Origin: Amphibalanus amphitrite
Taxonomy: Eukaryota > Arthropoda > Thecostraca > Balanomorpha > Balanidae
DNA: 64,000 bases
Direction of reading: 5' to 3'
Assembly: GCF_019059575.1 (NCBI RefSeq)
Contig: NW_024881591.1
Span: 248,001 to 312,000 of the forward strand
Below are positions 11,072 through 23,597 of this stretch, piece after piece (positions within the stretch are counted from its first letter, which is position 1; every line of letters begins with the position of its first letter). The notes beneath the pieces are model-generated. The model was not told the origin of the DNA. It searched no databases and saw only the letters and a list, made by a program, of their open reading frames with translations. A program made the translations under genes and the position numbers.

Positions 11072-11394
11072 CTGTGATGGGATTTTGGAGTTGAACATCA
11101 TAAATGTCAAAAAATGTTGATGCCCGCCGAGGTGATGAGAACGTGGACGATTTCACCAAATCATAATGGTAATTTATTGTTTCATATGTCATACCTATTG
11201 CCTTTAAAATGATGCTCTCAAACAGCAGACGTAATGCAAATATCACTTTAGGTTCCGATAATCCTTCGACAAGCTATCAAAGTTTGTGTTCGTATATCAG
11301 ACAAGTGGTCGCTGCCTATCCCTGCAAACAAACATTACAAATCCCCGGTAGCCCCACCCATTGTTGGTCCGTGTCGGGTGCTACCAGCTCTGAC

Positions 11395-11561
11395 CTCCAC
11401 TGGCGCCTGAGGCGGTGGCGGGGCTGCTCTCTTCCGTCTGGCCGGGCGCTGTGGTTCGGAGGGGGGCTGAGTCGCCCCCTGATCACCGTGATCGGGCACG
11501 GTAGCTCGGTCCCCTCCAGAACCCCTGGCCCGGCGGCCGCCGGGCGCCTCAGCTGCTTCAT
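11395..11561 (-). CDS. Exon 1 (first one found) of disordered protein gene
   Basis: 167 bases. The acceptor TTTTGCCCCAG lies before 11561 and the donor CCAGTGGAG/GTCAGA at 11395. It enters in phase 1 and leaves in phase 0, so further exons must lie upstream (rightward). It encodes EAAEAPGGRRARGS and a PPPPQAPVE end. A different frame beginning ATGAAG at the acceptor would not join exon 2 without stops, so it is not used. No convincing upstream exon was found before 15 kb. Confidence 0.6.
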
Positions 11562-13440
11562 CTGGGGCAAAATGAAGATGTCGACATTATTTAGGCCATT
11601 TTAAAGCGACTATTCATATAAACGGTTAGTGCATTAGCAAAGCTTCGCGACATTTCCTTAGAATATAAATCTATGGGATAATTACAGACACGCTTGTTAT
11701 TAAAAACTCAATCAAGTGCGAGCAATAATCTTGCACATCGAGACACTTTATTCACCAAGCCTTTACGGGTAGACAAGTTTGCGAAATCCGTGAGCACCTA
11801 AGTGTGTTTTCTTTAACAAACGTTCAATATCCGGGAAGCGGGCTAATGCTATACCTACTCATGTCAAGCGCCTCCTCCCCTGTTGGCTCCTGGCTCCGTC
11901 AGAGCCATCCGATCATCCTAACGTTCATTAGCAGATGTTTACAATAGTTGGATTCCAAACGGAAATCGGGGCCCGGTGAGGGTGTTCGTGCTGAAGATAT
12001 TAGGTTCTCGTTGGCCGCTGCAGAAGCCCAGCTGCACTCGTTGATCTTTAACAAGTCTGTTTACACGCAGGCGTGGCTGCAGCCGAGTTATGCGGAAAGC
12101 CGTGTGCAGCTCAGCCTTGAGCGACGAACCGCCGAACGGAGATCAGCCGCACTGGTTCGTGTATTGGTCGAGGACCAGCGCTGAGCTATGCAGACAGCCT
12201 TGAACGAGGAGTCGCCAGACGAGGCGCACTGGTTCGTGTGTTGGTCGAGGACCAGCGCTGGAAGGCCACCAAAACTGGGACTGCGGCCACCAGCGCCGGC
12301 AGAATCGAAGGCGGTCGTCGGAATAGACACGCTTCTGATATGGGGCAGATATAGCACGAACCGTCTGTAACAGTCATCCACTGACTGCCCTCTGAGGTCA
12401 CCAAACAAGTTTGGTCGGTCCAAAGCACTGTCACCAAAACGGCCACCAACACCAATCACGGGCCACCTTCCACCTGTCACGGGACACGGCGTACATACAC
12501 CATCAGACACTCTCGCCCCTCCACTGGGCGCGGTCCGTGCGGGCAGATAGGACACCGCCTGCCGTCCCTCCGCTGGCAGATAGGCCGTGTCAGAGCAGTC
12601 CGATTTGACCGACCTCGCCCGTCTCCCCGCCCCGGCCCGGCCCAGCCCGCCCAGATAGCGGCTATCAGCGGAGCCGCCGCTATACCCGGCAGAATTAACC
12701 ACTGCACAGTGCACAGGTCACCCGCCGAGTCGGTCTCTATCAGTCTGACGTGGGACGGGGAGGATAATGTCACTGTCAACGAGTGATAGGGTTGGCGGAG
12801 TGGTCTCCAGCCTGTTGTTAGTTGCGTATCTGTAATAAAATTTAAAAACCGAACACCCGTAGCACACAATGGTCCCTCCTCTATTCCTAAAAGTCTCGTA
12901 ACAAATTCACACATGACAAGTAAACCATCCACTTATTCAATTTTACCCGTATACACCCTGTAAATAGCATTTTTTAACGGTCATTGTTCACGTTTTTATT
13001 GTTCATTGTTCATTGGTCATTGTTTACGTTTTACTTTCAAACCTAGTTACTTTATGAAGCTCATTTTTCCGATGAAAGAAAAAAGCCAGTCTCTTGGAAC
13101 TTAATACGAGTGCCTACGCCAGAATGTAAACACAGTTAAACGAGTTTACGAATCCCATCCGTCACAAGCCCATATTATTTGATGGAATCCACACTGCGCT
13201 GGCTCATATTGAAAAGCTCTTAGTCTAATGCGCATATGAACGATTTTGGTCATATAAACGATCTTGGGTCTGCATGCGGCTCAGTATCCTATTCTATAGA
13301 CATCGCTCAGCTGTCCTTGGCGCGGCGGGAGCCTCTTGGGCAGTGTCTCGCGAGCCCGCCGAGGCCCACACCCGCCTGCGCTCCCTGGAGGAGCCTCTGC
13401 TGGGGACCTGCACGGCGCGGCGCCCGGCGGGACGGACGGC
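11562..13440. other. Intergenic or upstream intronic; nothing firm
   Basis: Several GC-rich frames lie at 11948-12184 (plus) and 12088-12932 (minus), but none has matching splice signals that join the gene at 11561. A 35-base unit with GGTCGAGGACCAGCGCTG is directly duplicated at about 12149-12182 and 12229-12262. A possible GC-rich exon on the minus strand at 13310-13450 lacks a donor. Confidence 0.4.
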
Positions 13441-13449
13441 CGGGCTGTG

Positions 13450-14457
13450 ACGACTGAGGCCCTTTCCTCGGTTTCGCGGGAAGAGCTGTCAGGCCTACAG
13501 CTTTAAAGATAAAGAAAAAATGTTTTAGACATAAAAGGTCTAAATCAACAGGGCTATAAAACTGCTATCTCGGATATTTGACATTTTTTGATTTTGACCC
13601 CCAAAAATAAAAAATATAATTTTTGAATATAATAGCCGAGAAATCCAAAAAAAACTTTTTTAAATTTCAAAAAACGGAATGTATGTGATGGGCCCTATTG
13701 CCTTCTATCCACATACCAGATTTGAGATCGATACCTCTTTTTTTGGCCAAGTTATAGCGAAAAAACTGTTCGAAATTGATGACGTCAAATTTTCAAACTC
13801 CATTTTTAGCCATTCTAGACCACGCAGCGCAAAAAAAGACCAACATTAGACTCCCCGTGACGAGCTGCATCGAATCAATACCCATTTTATGCAAAACTAT
13901 CAACTTTGAAATTTGACCTTTTTTTTACCTGACCTTGGGCTTGACCTGACCTTCACCAGTACCTGATGGTCTTATAACAGTACCTTCTGATGGTCTTATA
14001 GCCAACACTATTGAGTTGGAAATGAAAAATTGGCCATAAAACATGCATCGCATAACCCTAGCAAAGTTGGGTTCATGTGCTGACCCCTGGTGACCTGACC
14101 TGTGACTTGACCTGGTATTATCAGCGACCTCTAATAGCAACCTATGTACTAGGCAACTGACGCCCTTTCGCTGATTTTCGACGAAATGCGTTTTACTCGA
14201 TGTTATAGCGCATTCCCTAGAAGACCCGTGAACTGTGAAACATTTTATCTTTGACCTGACCTGTGATGTCATCGGTGACCCCGAGGTCAATGAAATTTGG
14301 TTTCCCTCTACAAATTTGTCAGGGTTATCGAACATCGTTTGAATTTTACGGATCCGTCCAGTAGTTTCGGAGATACGGGGGGGGGGGGCAAAAAATGTCC
14401 CCCCCCCCATCGCGCGGAAGGTGTGCAGCCGGGAGGCCCACCCGCCTGCCGGGTTAA
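13450..14457. mobile_element. AGGTCA-rich TTAA-family element (copy c), left end lost
   Basis: The interior is the inverse of copy a (1-1000) and similar to copy f (60180-60700). The right end has the G-run/C-run hairpin (about 14378-14408) and GGG-TTAA at 14454-14457. The left TTAA end is missing. Non-coding. Confidence 0.7.
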
Positions 14458-15074
14458 AACACCGGGATGCATGTCATGCCACTCGGTGAGTTTAGCATAT
14501 CCTGTAAGTTGGAATTATATGGATGAACAACTCGAGATCTCATTGAAAAATGGTTTAATTTCAGAGTTATTTTGACCATGTACCTACCGAAGTTCATGTG
14601 ACCTCTAGACCTGATCTGAGTCATTGGAACTCAAAACTGGTTGGACACGTGTCAAATGATTGTCCCGAGCTATGTTTGAAATTTGTTAGCGTCACGGAGT
14701 TTAGTGCAGTGATAGGATTTGGAAGATTATTCGTAATTCGTAATGATGTAATGATAAGATATTGTCGTTCCTCGTATTGTGCCGCGAAGTGTTCGCTGTC
14801 GTTTAGTCGTTGTATCGCTTCGGGCTGATATTCAAACATCGAGCTGAGCAAAACAAATTGATACCATTGTATTTGATAAAAACATTCTGATCTCATTCAA
14901 CCATTCTCAAGCGCATATATCGCACACTAAACAACATTTCCGTTTAAAGTCACGCACACGGAAATGCCTGCCTAGTCAAAAATGCACAGACAGACATCTA
15001 GACACGGTGCTACTTTAACATCGAGCACACCGACACAGAATGGTTAGGTAAAACCATAGCCAGCACCAGCCAGT
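14458..15074. other. No gene seen; 3' flank of aldo-keto reductase
   Basis: AT-rich. Would contain the 3' UTR of the minus-strand gene ending at 15075; no clear polyadenylation signal recognised. Confidence 0.4.
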
Positions 15075-16067
15075 TCAAAAGAAACACTCGGGGTGCTCCT
15101 CGTACCCTGGAAAAATCTCGGCGAATTTGAAAATGGTACCTGCCACTCCCTGATCAAGCGAACGGAGCGCCTGCCTATCTACTTCGTCCAGCTCAAAGCT
15201 GAAGATGTCGCCGTTCTGCTTGATGCGACTCTCGTTTGTGGACTTGGGAATGACAATGATGCCCTCCTGCGTGATGAACCGGAGCAGCACCTGGGCCGCC
15301 GACCGTTTGTGTTTGTCGGACACCAGACGCACCACCGGGTTCCGCAGGAGGTCCGGCAGCTCGATCGTCTTGCCTTGTTTCTCGTAGAAGAGCTTCCGCC
15401 CGGGCGATCCGAGCGGGCCGTAGGCGGTGACGGCGATGTTGTGCTGCTTACAGGCCTCACGAAGCTCCTTCTGCTGGAAGTAGACGTGACACTCAACCTG
15501 GTTGACCGTCGGAGGAATCTTAGCGATGGCCATGATCTTCCTCATCTGCCTCGGGTTGAAGTTGGAGATGCCGATCGTCTTGGCCAGACCGAGTTCCACC
15601 ATGTTCTCCATCTTCTTCCAGATGGCGATGAGGTCGGTTGAAAAGTCGAATTTCACCTTTTCCTTGTCGGTGCCGGGATTCTCCAGCGGCATGTTGTCGT
15701 TTTCGTCCACCTCCTCAAAGCCCACCGGGTGGTGCACCAGGTAGAGGTCGATATAGTCCAAGTCCAGCGCCTTCAGCGACTTCCTCAGGTACTTTTCCAC
15801 CCTCTCGGGCCGCATCCCGATCGGCGGCAGCTTGGTGGTGACGAAGATGTCGCTTCTCTTGACCTTGCCGGTGGCGATGGCAGCCTTGATGCCGCGTCCT
15901 ACGTCGGCCTCGTTGGCGTAGAAGTAGGCGGTGTCGATGTGCCTATATCCGGCCAGCAGGGCGGCCTCCACGGCCACGGCCACGTCCTTTCCGTCGTCGG
16001 CCTGCCAGCAGCCGAGACCTAGCAGCGGCATCTGCATGCCGTTGCTGAGCTGCACGGAGGGAGCCAT
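15075..16067 (-). CDS. Aldo-keto reductase, intronless
   Basis: 330-residue NADPH-dependent aldo-keto reductase of the aldose/aldehyde reductase type, a cytosolic TIM-barrel enzyme that reduces carbonyls. It starts at ATG 16065-16067 (MAPSVQLSNG), matching the family's usual N-terminus and length. The catalytic tetrad is visible: D45 and Y50 in YRHIDTAYFYANEADVG, K79 in TTKL and H112 in LVHHP. Family cofactor-loop landmarks GISNFN, NQVECH, IPKS and a C-terminal loop are present. The frame stays open a further 49 codons upstream, and the last ~17 of these resemble the sequence upstream of the second copy's ATG, so an N-terminal extension is possible. There are no introns, unlike the neighbouring gene, so it may be an old retrocopy. 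Physiological substrate unknown. Confidence 0.92.
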   Translation of the reverse strand: MAPSVQLSNGMQMPLLGLGCWQADDGKDVAVAVEAALLAGYRHIDTAYFYANEADVGRGIKAAIATGKVKRSDIFVTTKLPPIGMRPERVEKYLRKSLKALDLDYIDLYLVHHPVGFEEVDENDNMPLENPGTDKEKVKFDFSTDLIAIWKKMENMVELGLAKTIGISNFNPRQMRKIMAIAKIPPTVNQVECHVYFQQKELREACKQHNIAVTAYGPLGSPGRKLFYEKQGKTIELPDLLRNPVVRLVSDKHKRSAAQVLLRFITQEGIIVIPKSTNESRIKQNGDIFSFELDEVDRQALRSLDQGVAGTIFKFAEIFPGYEEHPECFF

Positions 16068-17581
16068 GCTGCCTCGAACTGGTGGGGACACGATCGCGAT
16101 GCTCACACGGGTCTCCGCGTCTGAGAAGTTTGGACGCTCGCTTGGCTCCTGTCTCCGGCGGCGCGCGGGAGCGGCGTCACTCTGGGTCTGCGGTCGGCGG
16201 GCGGTGAGAGGCACCTGCCGTCCGCTGATATACGCTCGCCGCGCCGCGGCCGCGCCGATAGTGAGATAGTGTGATAGCTGACTGCTCTTCGGTCCGTATC
16301 GACTGACCTCCAGCTCAGACTTGCCTTGTCATGGGAAGGTTCGCCAGGAGTCGGTTCGAACCAAGGCTATGTTCGAACCATTCTCACGTGACGGTGTCGG
16401 GTGCATGGTGTGATGACGATGCAGTTTCTGTGCCTTACTGGATAGTAGACAGTGTCCACTACAGAAGGCTTGCAAGTTGCACTTTCGACCCTATGTGGGA
16501 ACTGAGAGAAAGTATTGCACGGTGGACATGACATGCTATTTGCATCTTACTGACCTTCACATAGTTCGGTTGGAGACGTGTAAATTATGTTGGTGCCGGC
16601 CTCGCAGTAAATGATAATATCGTATATTTGATAAATTAAAAAGTGCGACTGTAAACTGCCCGGCGAAGTGTGCTCTGTGCACAATCACCCACCCAGCCCC
16701 GGTACCACAGAGCATAAGTGAAGTCAATCAAACGGAAAATACAGACGTGTCATCATTTGACGGATGCTGTGACCATTATACGTGTAGCCGAATACCTACT
16801 TAAACAGGGAGAACGGTGACGAACCTCGGGGGACCGAAATCGGTTTTTTATGTGGACTTGAGTTAGACGTGATGAAACCAGATGTTCTGAAGAACCTAGG
16901 AAGATGCATGAATGTTGTGAAAATAGGTAGTTATATTCATGCGGTTATCAGGAACTACAGAGAAGATGAGAGCCCCAGATGACAGATCGTCAGTCACTTT
17001 TGAAGTTATTAGGAATAGGTACCTAACCAAGACAAAAACAAATTTGCTCATATTTTTTAATCTAAATACTTTGAAGCTGTTTTTCATTTAAGGGAAAGTT
17101 AGGATTTGTATTAGAGGAAATACCTATAGGTTCACTTTTACCATAGGGTTTTGAACTGAACTAGCAGTTTCGTAGAGTGAGCTGAGACTAGCACAAATCA
17201 GAAACTTCTGCGGCCCAAAGATCACCCTAGACGAAGATATTCCGTGGATATTCCATTTCTCGTAACGAAAAGAGTGCCTTGCAGAGGAATGCATGCCTTG
17301 CTGAGGAATGCAGCCACGTCATTGCCAGCCAATCAGTTGTCCTACACAATATGATTGGTCAACGCGTAATGAGCTTCCGCGTCAAACAATATTTTATATA
17401 TAATATAGTTCTTCATATCTTAAAATATAGGTAGAACATAATTTTTTTTTATAAATAAGGTTTTATTTTCTTAACTGATCATTTTGAGCGTACAAAATCA
17501 TAAAACCATTGCAAAAAAAACAGTTCGGGAAAGTAGGTAAACTACTCCCTTTAAATACCCTGACCAAAAAGTGGCGACCAT
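16068..17581. other. Region between divergent aldo-keto reductase copies, part 1
   Basis: The GC-rich stretch just right of 16067 is the 5' leader and probable promoter of the reductase. Beyond about 16330 it is AT-rich with no supported gene. Confidence 0.4.
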
Positions 17582-17762
17582 AACCCGGTTTACATAGCAT
17601 ATTTGACGAGGCTCTAGCTCGTTAATTTGGCGATAATTTCGTTGCAGTGGTCTTCAAATATTTAGAGGGGATCATTTTGTAAATTGTTAAGCACCATTGG
17701 CATCTTTTGCAACATCACGGACGGAGATATAAGCTTGCAACAAACCCTATGTAAACCGGGTT
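17582..17762. mobile_element. 181-bp MITE, copy 2
   Basis: Second copy of the element at 4076-4256, with intact terminal inverted repeats AACCCGGTTTACATAG and CTATGTAAACCGGGTT. CAT occurs on both flanks and may be a 3-bp target duplication. Non-coding. Confidence 0.75.
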
Positions 17763-18325
17763 CATGTTTCCTTGCAACCTCCCACTCTCCCGAGTCCCGA
17801 CTCATCCCGACTCTTGTGTCATTCATCTCGAACAACAACCCTGAACCCACTTAGCCCACCAGGTCACAAGCGCCAAGTCAGATCGGACGACGGTGAAAAC
17901 AGGGCGCCTGGGGCGATGTCATCAAGGTTCGTGAAATTCACACGTGACGTTTAGTACATAGAAGACCCACGGAGGGGGAGAAGCTCCAAATGTCACGTGA
18001 CTAATATGCCCTCCGGCGCCCTGTTTTCACCGGCGTCCGTCAGATCGTTCGCATTGTGTTTATATTAGGGACACCATTGCGTCACACACACTTTCAGCGT
18101 GCGAACTATCACAGACAGATGGTGCGGAGCCGCGCAGTTTTGGAGCACAAGACCCGGTCCGGCCGGCCCGCTCGGATCTCATCATCTCTGTACTGTTTAT
18201 ATACTGGGCCATGTGGTGCGGCTTCGTGAGCTGTCCGAGAGAGACGCGTTGAGCGATTAAACGTCCCGGACCGGACGGAGACTATTGTGAGCGTTACGAT
18301 CGTGTCCCCGCCGGTTCGAGGCAGC
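17763..18325. other. 5' flank of truncated aldo-keto reductase copy
   Basis: Contains a TATA-like GTTTATATACT at about 18195. From about 18280 it matches the leader of the copy at 16068-16115. An inverted pair, GGGCGCCTGGGGCGATG near 17905 and CCGGCGCCCTGTTTTCACC near 18014, suggests a small repeat at 17890-18035. Confidence 0.35.
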
Positions 18326-18599
18326 ATGACTCCCTCCGTACAGCTCAGCAACGGCATGCAGATGCCGCTGCTCGGTCTCGGCTGCTGGCAGGCCGACGAC
18401 GGAAAGGACGTGGCCGTGGCCGTGGAGACCGCCCTGCTGGCCGGATATAGGCACATCGACACCGCCTACTTCTACGCCAACGAGGCCGACGTAGGACGCG
18501 GCATCAAGGCCGCCATCGCCACCGGCAAGGTCAAGAGAAGCGACATCTTCGTTACCACCAAGCTACCGCCGATCGGGATGCGGCCCGAGGCGTATTTGG
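18326..18599 (+). pseudogene. Aldo-keto reductase second copy, 5' fragment
   Basis: The first 91 codons are nearly identical to the intact copy at 15075-16067, including D45, Y50 and K79. The copy is broken at codons for R-P-E by a Mutator-like element whose 9-bp target duplication CGGCCCGAG is at 18591-18599. Codons read beyond this point are transposon sequence. H112 and the rest of the barrel are absent here, so it cannot make an active enzyme. It is head-to-head with the intact gene. Confidence 0.9.
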
Positions 18600-18774
18600 A
18601 AATTCCGACCTCGACGAGCGTCCGTGGTAGAAAAACCACCACTTTAAGGGGAAACTACTGCTGTCTGCTACCATTTGCACTGCATGTGTCCGCGGTATAT
18701 AGTATATAACGTATGTGTCACGGAACTCAGCATCAAAAATCTCAGCTCATTCTTGTAGGCCGTTTATAACTTGA

Positions 18775-18895
18775 ACCACGGCACAGAAAACACGGCACAC
18801 CGCCGCCATCAGACCAGTAACCACGGCACAGAAAACACGGCACACCGCCGCCATCAAAACCAGTAACCACGGCACACCGCCGCCATCAACACACA
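18775..18895. repeat. Tandem repeat, ~48-bp unit
   Basis: Two full and one shortened unit containing CACGGCACACCGCCGCCATC repeat head to tail just inside the left arm of the Mutator-like element. Confidence 0.7.
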
Positions 18896-19661
18896 CCAAA
18901 ACTCCAACCCGACCAAAGCTATAGAAAACCCGACTCCCGAACCTTCGGGCCGCCGCTCGCCCCCGGCCGTCGGTCAGCTGACCGCCGGAGGCGACCAATC
19001 AGAACCCGCAGACGCCGTCTCTCGGCAGCACTGACTGAACCAGACGGTCAGCGCCGATCAAGGCGACCTCTATTCATCGGCATCACCAACAGTACTTATA
19101 TACACTGTGACCAACAGTTCCCGAAAGAGGCGCCTAATCAGTAACAGTATGTATTGGTATCAGCACTCAGCAGTGTGCCTCCTGAGATATTAGTTATTTC
19201 CATCGATTCATCAAGTTGACGATTTGAGGAAACATTTAACAAAGTACCTAGGTACTACTATGCATTTCAGACCCCATGAGACCCTGTTTTTTGGCGATAA
19301 TTCATTTAATATTTGTCCAATTGGTTTCAAATTTTCACAGTGCACATTTCAGCTCAAGCGCCAATTTTCGTCAATATGGTCTCTTAACAAAATATTAAAT
19401 TTAAGGGTACTTGTCGTTGCCTCGTAATGTTAAAATCGGCTCCGTAAATCCGTCAGTGGAGTAGAGGCTATCCGTGCTTACGCGTGACGTCACAAACACG
19501 TGACCATTAAGCTCCGCCCTCCCGGCGGACGGAGCGGTGACCTTGGCCGGTCAGTCGGATGCGTGGAGCCGACGGGGCAGTAGCTGCCGATTGCCGAACC
19601 CAAGGCCGTATGCCGGACCGGGGCGGCTCGCATTGGACGTGGCTGCCTTGCGGTTGCCGTT

Positions 19662-22600
19662 GGGGCATTCCACGTCAAATCAAACACCGAAATCCGTCAT
19701 CACCTTCGATTTTTCTGAAAATTTGTAGGCAGACTGGGCATGGTTCAAAACTGAGTTACGTATAATATTTTCGAAATTTGATAAAGTATCGCTGAGATAT
19801 AGGTCATCGAATATAGCCAAAAATGCCACACATCAATTTTTTAAATGTCTATAACTCTGGTTCCTTTTCTGGTATAAAAATGATATTAACAGGGTCTTGT
19901 AGGCAATTGATGAGGCTTTGATTTTTAATTATAAAATTAAATTGAAGTGACCTTGAAATGCATTTGACCTTGAATTAAAACAGAAAAATTTAAATAGCAA
20001 AAAAACACGTCACCTTCGATTCGGGTAATTTTTACATATTATGTCCGTCACAATGTTCCTAACCATCTGTGAAAACATTGGGGTGGGCCATTCATAACTC
20101 TCGCGGCAAACGCCGTTTTCATGCATCAACATCACGCAACCGCACGTGACCTTGAAAGACAGAGTCAAGACATGCTTGCTTGTGTACACTTTCTGAAATG
20201 AATGATTGCTGATTAGTGATATCCCAAACTCTGCGAGAATGGAAATACATAGTCATCGTAGTCAAGCATTCAAGTTCCATAGTAAAAGTGTCTCAGGCAA
20301 ACGGTATTTTGCGGCGAATTTTGAGCCGTGTGGAAATGCATCATGAAGCCAAAAATTCAACGAAAACATTATCACGCAACGATATCTTCACGTCTTTTTA
20401 TCTTCACTATACGAAAGAATATACATTTTTGAGTATGTATGGGGAATTTCTAGTTAATCCAATAATAAATATGGCAGTTAGAGACCTGCTAAGAGTAACA
20501 TGTCGCCGGCTAAGGCGGGATCGGCCGACGCGGGAAACGCAGCAATCACAGTTTTGTGTTTACACGTTCATATTTCAATTGTTTACCAACCGATTTTCAA
20601 AATTCTTACCCCATAAGATTGCCTGTACATTTCTTAGTCTTCTCACAAAATTTGACGCGAATCGAACGTAATCAGCGGTAAGGAGCGCGATGTAAAGACG
20701 GAACCGTTCCGTTTCGTCCCGGCACAGTCTACAGGGTGTCCCATAAGTTCCTTCTAACCTAAATTTTTCTTTTAGAGGCTCTCTTATTTAAAGCCACGCT
20801 TAATTTATTTTGTAACTGAGCTTTTGGGGTTGCCATGGCAACTGTGAATGTGCTCCACGGTAAATAATTCGTCTAGACAAAATATTTTTTGCCAGAGAGT
20901 TCACTTCCTTTGGAGACGGCTTACGCCGCAACATAGAGGTCTCTGATACGGGAACGTCTCGGTATTTAGACCGCACTGGGCCATTCACGACGGTTGAGGG
21001 TGATTGAGGCCATCCAGTATGTAGCCAATGTCTGTCGCTAACTGGACGCACAGTCAACAAGTGACGCCGATGATTTGTCGGGAGTCAATCGCTGCAAGTT
21101 TATGCTCTTTTTTGTCAGCTTTCACGAGTGGGCCATGTGGCCAAAACTGTGTGGCGCCAAAATGGCCGTCAAAAAGGTCTTAGCGTTAGAAAGTTGGTAA
21201 ACAGGCTTTTCAGGATGCATTACCAGCTGTCTAAGAGTATCATTTCGGGGTACCTAACTCAAGGTCACTTAAGCTCTACTTACTGGAGGGCTCAAAACAG
21301 TCAAAAACGTCTTAAAATGGCCAAACATGTGTTTCGTTATGCCTGAGGCTAAAAAAACTGGAGGGCCGATAACATCAATGTGGTCATCTGGACTACCTAG
21401 TCCGTGCTCGAGATAAAACACCCGTCCAAACCCCAAAACGGTCCCATATGGGCAACGGAAAAGGCCTTTGTGTCATCCAGTTTTATTCCTATGCATAAGG
21501 CCAGGGTCACGGTAATGTGGAGTAATATGCGTCCAGACACTGATCACGTTGCGATTGATGCTCCAGAAACAGTCTTGGGACGCAGAATGCTTCTCCAAGA
21601 AGATATAGGAGGAGTTTCAGCTTTCTAGCTTAACTCGAACCGCAAGTATGACCACATTTTTTTAGAAGAAAATGGCATCCGGGAGGTCGTAGGCCCATCT
21701 TCAAGCAAGACAGTGCATCAGTGCAGAGGTCAAGCAAAGCATAAAAGCAGTGCCAGGAGACTGTGATAGGCGTGTGTGGCAAGATCACATCCCAGGCAAC
21801 TCATCGGATCCAAATTTCATAAAAATGTGTTGGGAATATTGAAATCGAGGCTCGTCGAAGCGAAGCGGTGTTCCAGCATTGAGGAGCTCACGGCGCATGC
21901 CAAGTCAGTCTGGGCTAACTTCAAGCCTGCTATGCTGCCAAACATGCCGGTTGGCATGTCGCAGCATGTCATCACGTGTTTGCCTATGAAATGGGGAGCA
22001 CATTGAGGGGTTATAAACATATCAAAACGCAATGTACTATGTTTTACATGCAAATAAAAGGTGAGAACGAACTTATGGGACACCCTGTACAATTCAGGCG
22101 GCGGCTAGTGGTCGGCGCCGGCTGCCGAGTCGCCGCGTCGCCGCGGCGACAGTACGTTCACTTTACACCGCTATTACTAGACCAGTTGTGAACCGATTTT
22201 CTTCTTGCTTGCACGATGAGATGTGCAATTCAATTTTGGGCAGGTAGCTATAATTAATTTCGCATTAATACTATGAGATATTGGCGAAAAACAGGAGGGG
22301 TGGGGCGAAATTCACTCTTCCCCCTCCACTGCGCGTGCTAACATACGTTTGCATATGTGCCATTTTCTTCAAAACTTATGAATGGCCCACTCTAATTTTT
22401 TCACAGGTTGTTAAGAATATGGTAGGCAATAAAATATATGAAAATTAGCCAAATCGAAGGTGACGTGTTTTTTGCTATTTCAATTTTTGTGCTTAAGAAC
22501 AGAGTTAAGCAAATTTCAAGGTCATATATTTAAGTAGGTGCAATTCTAAACAAATGCTTAAGAAATTACCTAAACAGTAAGGTTTATTTCATTCAAATCA

Positions 22601-22820
22601 AACAAGTACAACCAAAGTTATGGTCGTTCAAAAATATAAAGATGCAACATTTTGTAAAAATTCGATGCCCTATATTTAGAAGACCTGTGGTCAGAATGTG
22701 CAAAAAACATCAATGTAATGTTCGGGGCGACACAGGAACTCGCTCACAAATTTATAATGAAATCGCTGGTGGTAAGGTGCAAAACAGCCGATTTTTGTTC
22801 GATTTGACGTGGAATGCCCC
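19662..22820. mobile_element. GGGGCATTCCACG-terminus element, copy 1
   Basis: Terminal inverted repeats GGGGCATTCCACGTCAAATC (20 bp, perfect). CGTT is duplicated on both flanks (19658-19661 and 22821-22824). A second element with the same 13 end bases and a different 4-bp duplication is at 40045-44074. The interior is non-coding apart from the nested mariner. Superfamily not assigned. Confidence 0.8.
20732..22087 (+). mobile_element. Degenerate mariner-like transposon
   Basis: 1,356 bp with perfect 19-bp inverted ends CAGGGTGTCCCATAAGTTC flanked by TA on each side. Length and ends are those of Tc1/mariner elements. The plus strand holds decayed transposase: FKQDSASVQ near 21699 marks the second catalytic Asp block, and GILKSRLVEAKRCSSIEEL (about 21832-21890) the C-terminal region. 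Stops and frameshifts abound, so it is not functional. Confidence 0.85.
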
Positions 22821-23597
22821 CGTTGCAGTAATAACGATACAGCAGAAACTAGCGCTCGTTATTAGCGCACTAGCCTTCGGTATTGCATTTATCGCAGATT
22901 AACCTGCACCTTGTCAATCAATAAAGATAGGTATATCTACTTTAAAACTAAGTTCAGGGCTAGTGACTGCATTTTTGCTTGATTGAACGTCATTAAAAAA
23001 GGCCGTTGATGTCAATTGACTGTGAACTGATGCAAGACGTCGGTCAGCCTACGTCAAATTTGCAAGACATTGTAAACAGTTACACCGTAGCATTTAAGAA
23101 GTGTGGTTGAAATATGAAATATACCTATTATGCTTATGCGTATGCTTGAGATGGATTCATGTGATTGAACACCTTCAGAACTAGCCCATTTTATAATTGG
23201 CTAGATTGAGGTCACCGGACTGACTTGACCCCAGGCTTTCGTGTTGAACTGCAAATAATTAAAATACCTGCAAGCAAGTTATACCTACCCTACTGCCTCA
23301 CTATTGGAGAGCTTGAATTTTGAAATGTTACCTTAGTTTCACAAAAAGACGCGATTTCTTTACTAGCCTATGCGCTTGTTTCCCTTATTCTGATGTCACA
23401 TTTCTACCATGCGCAATAAATCGCACATCACATTTCTGCTCCCTTCTCAACGCTTCCCGGATAACGAACACAGCTCGTGGAGCGATGTCTGAGGCAATCG
23501 GAAGTGCTCGCGACTAATAATCCTACTCTGTTTTTCTGCATAGTTAGGTATAACAGCGTCTTCAGAAACAGCAATTGACGCAGCCAACCATATCATA

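Noticed and set aside
11948-12184. Plus-strand 78-codon frame after an AG
   Set aside because: Starts without ATG, ends in a local duplication, and no partner exon in phase was found. Possible but unsupported.
12088-12932. Minus-strand long frames upstream of the disordered-protein gene
   Set aside because: No donor in the needed phase connects them to 11561, and one contains a local tandem duplication.
15093-16269. Plus-strand frames opposite the aldo-keto reductase
   Set aside because: Antisense shadows of a GC-rich coding gene.
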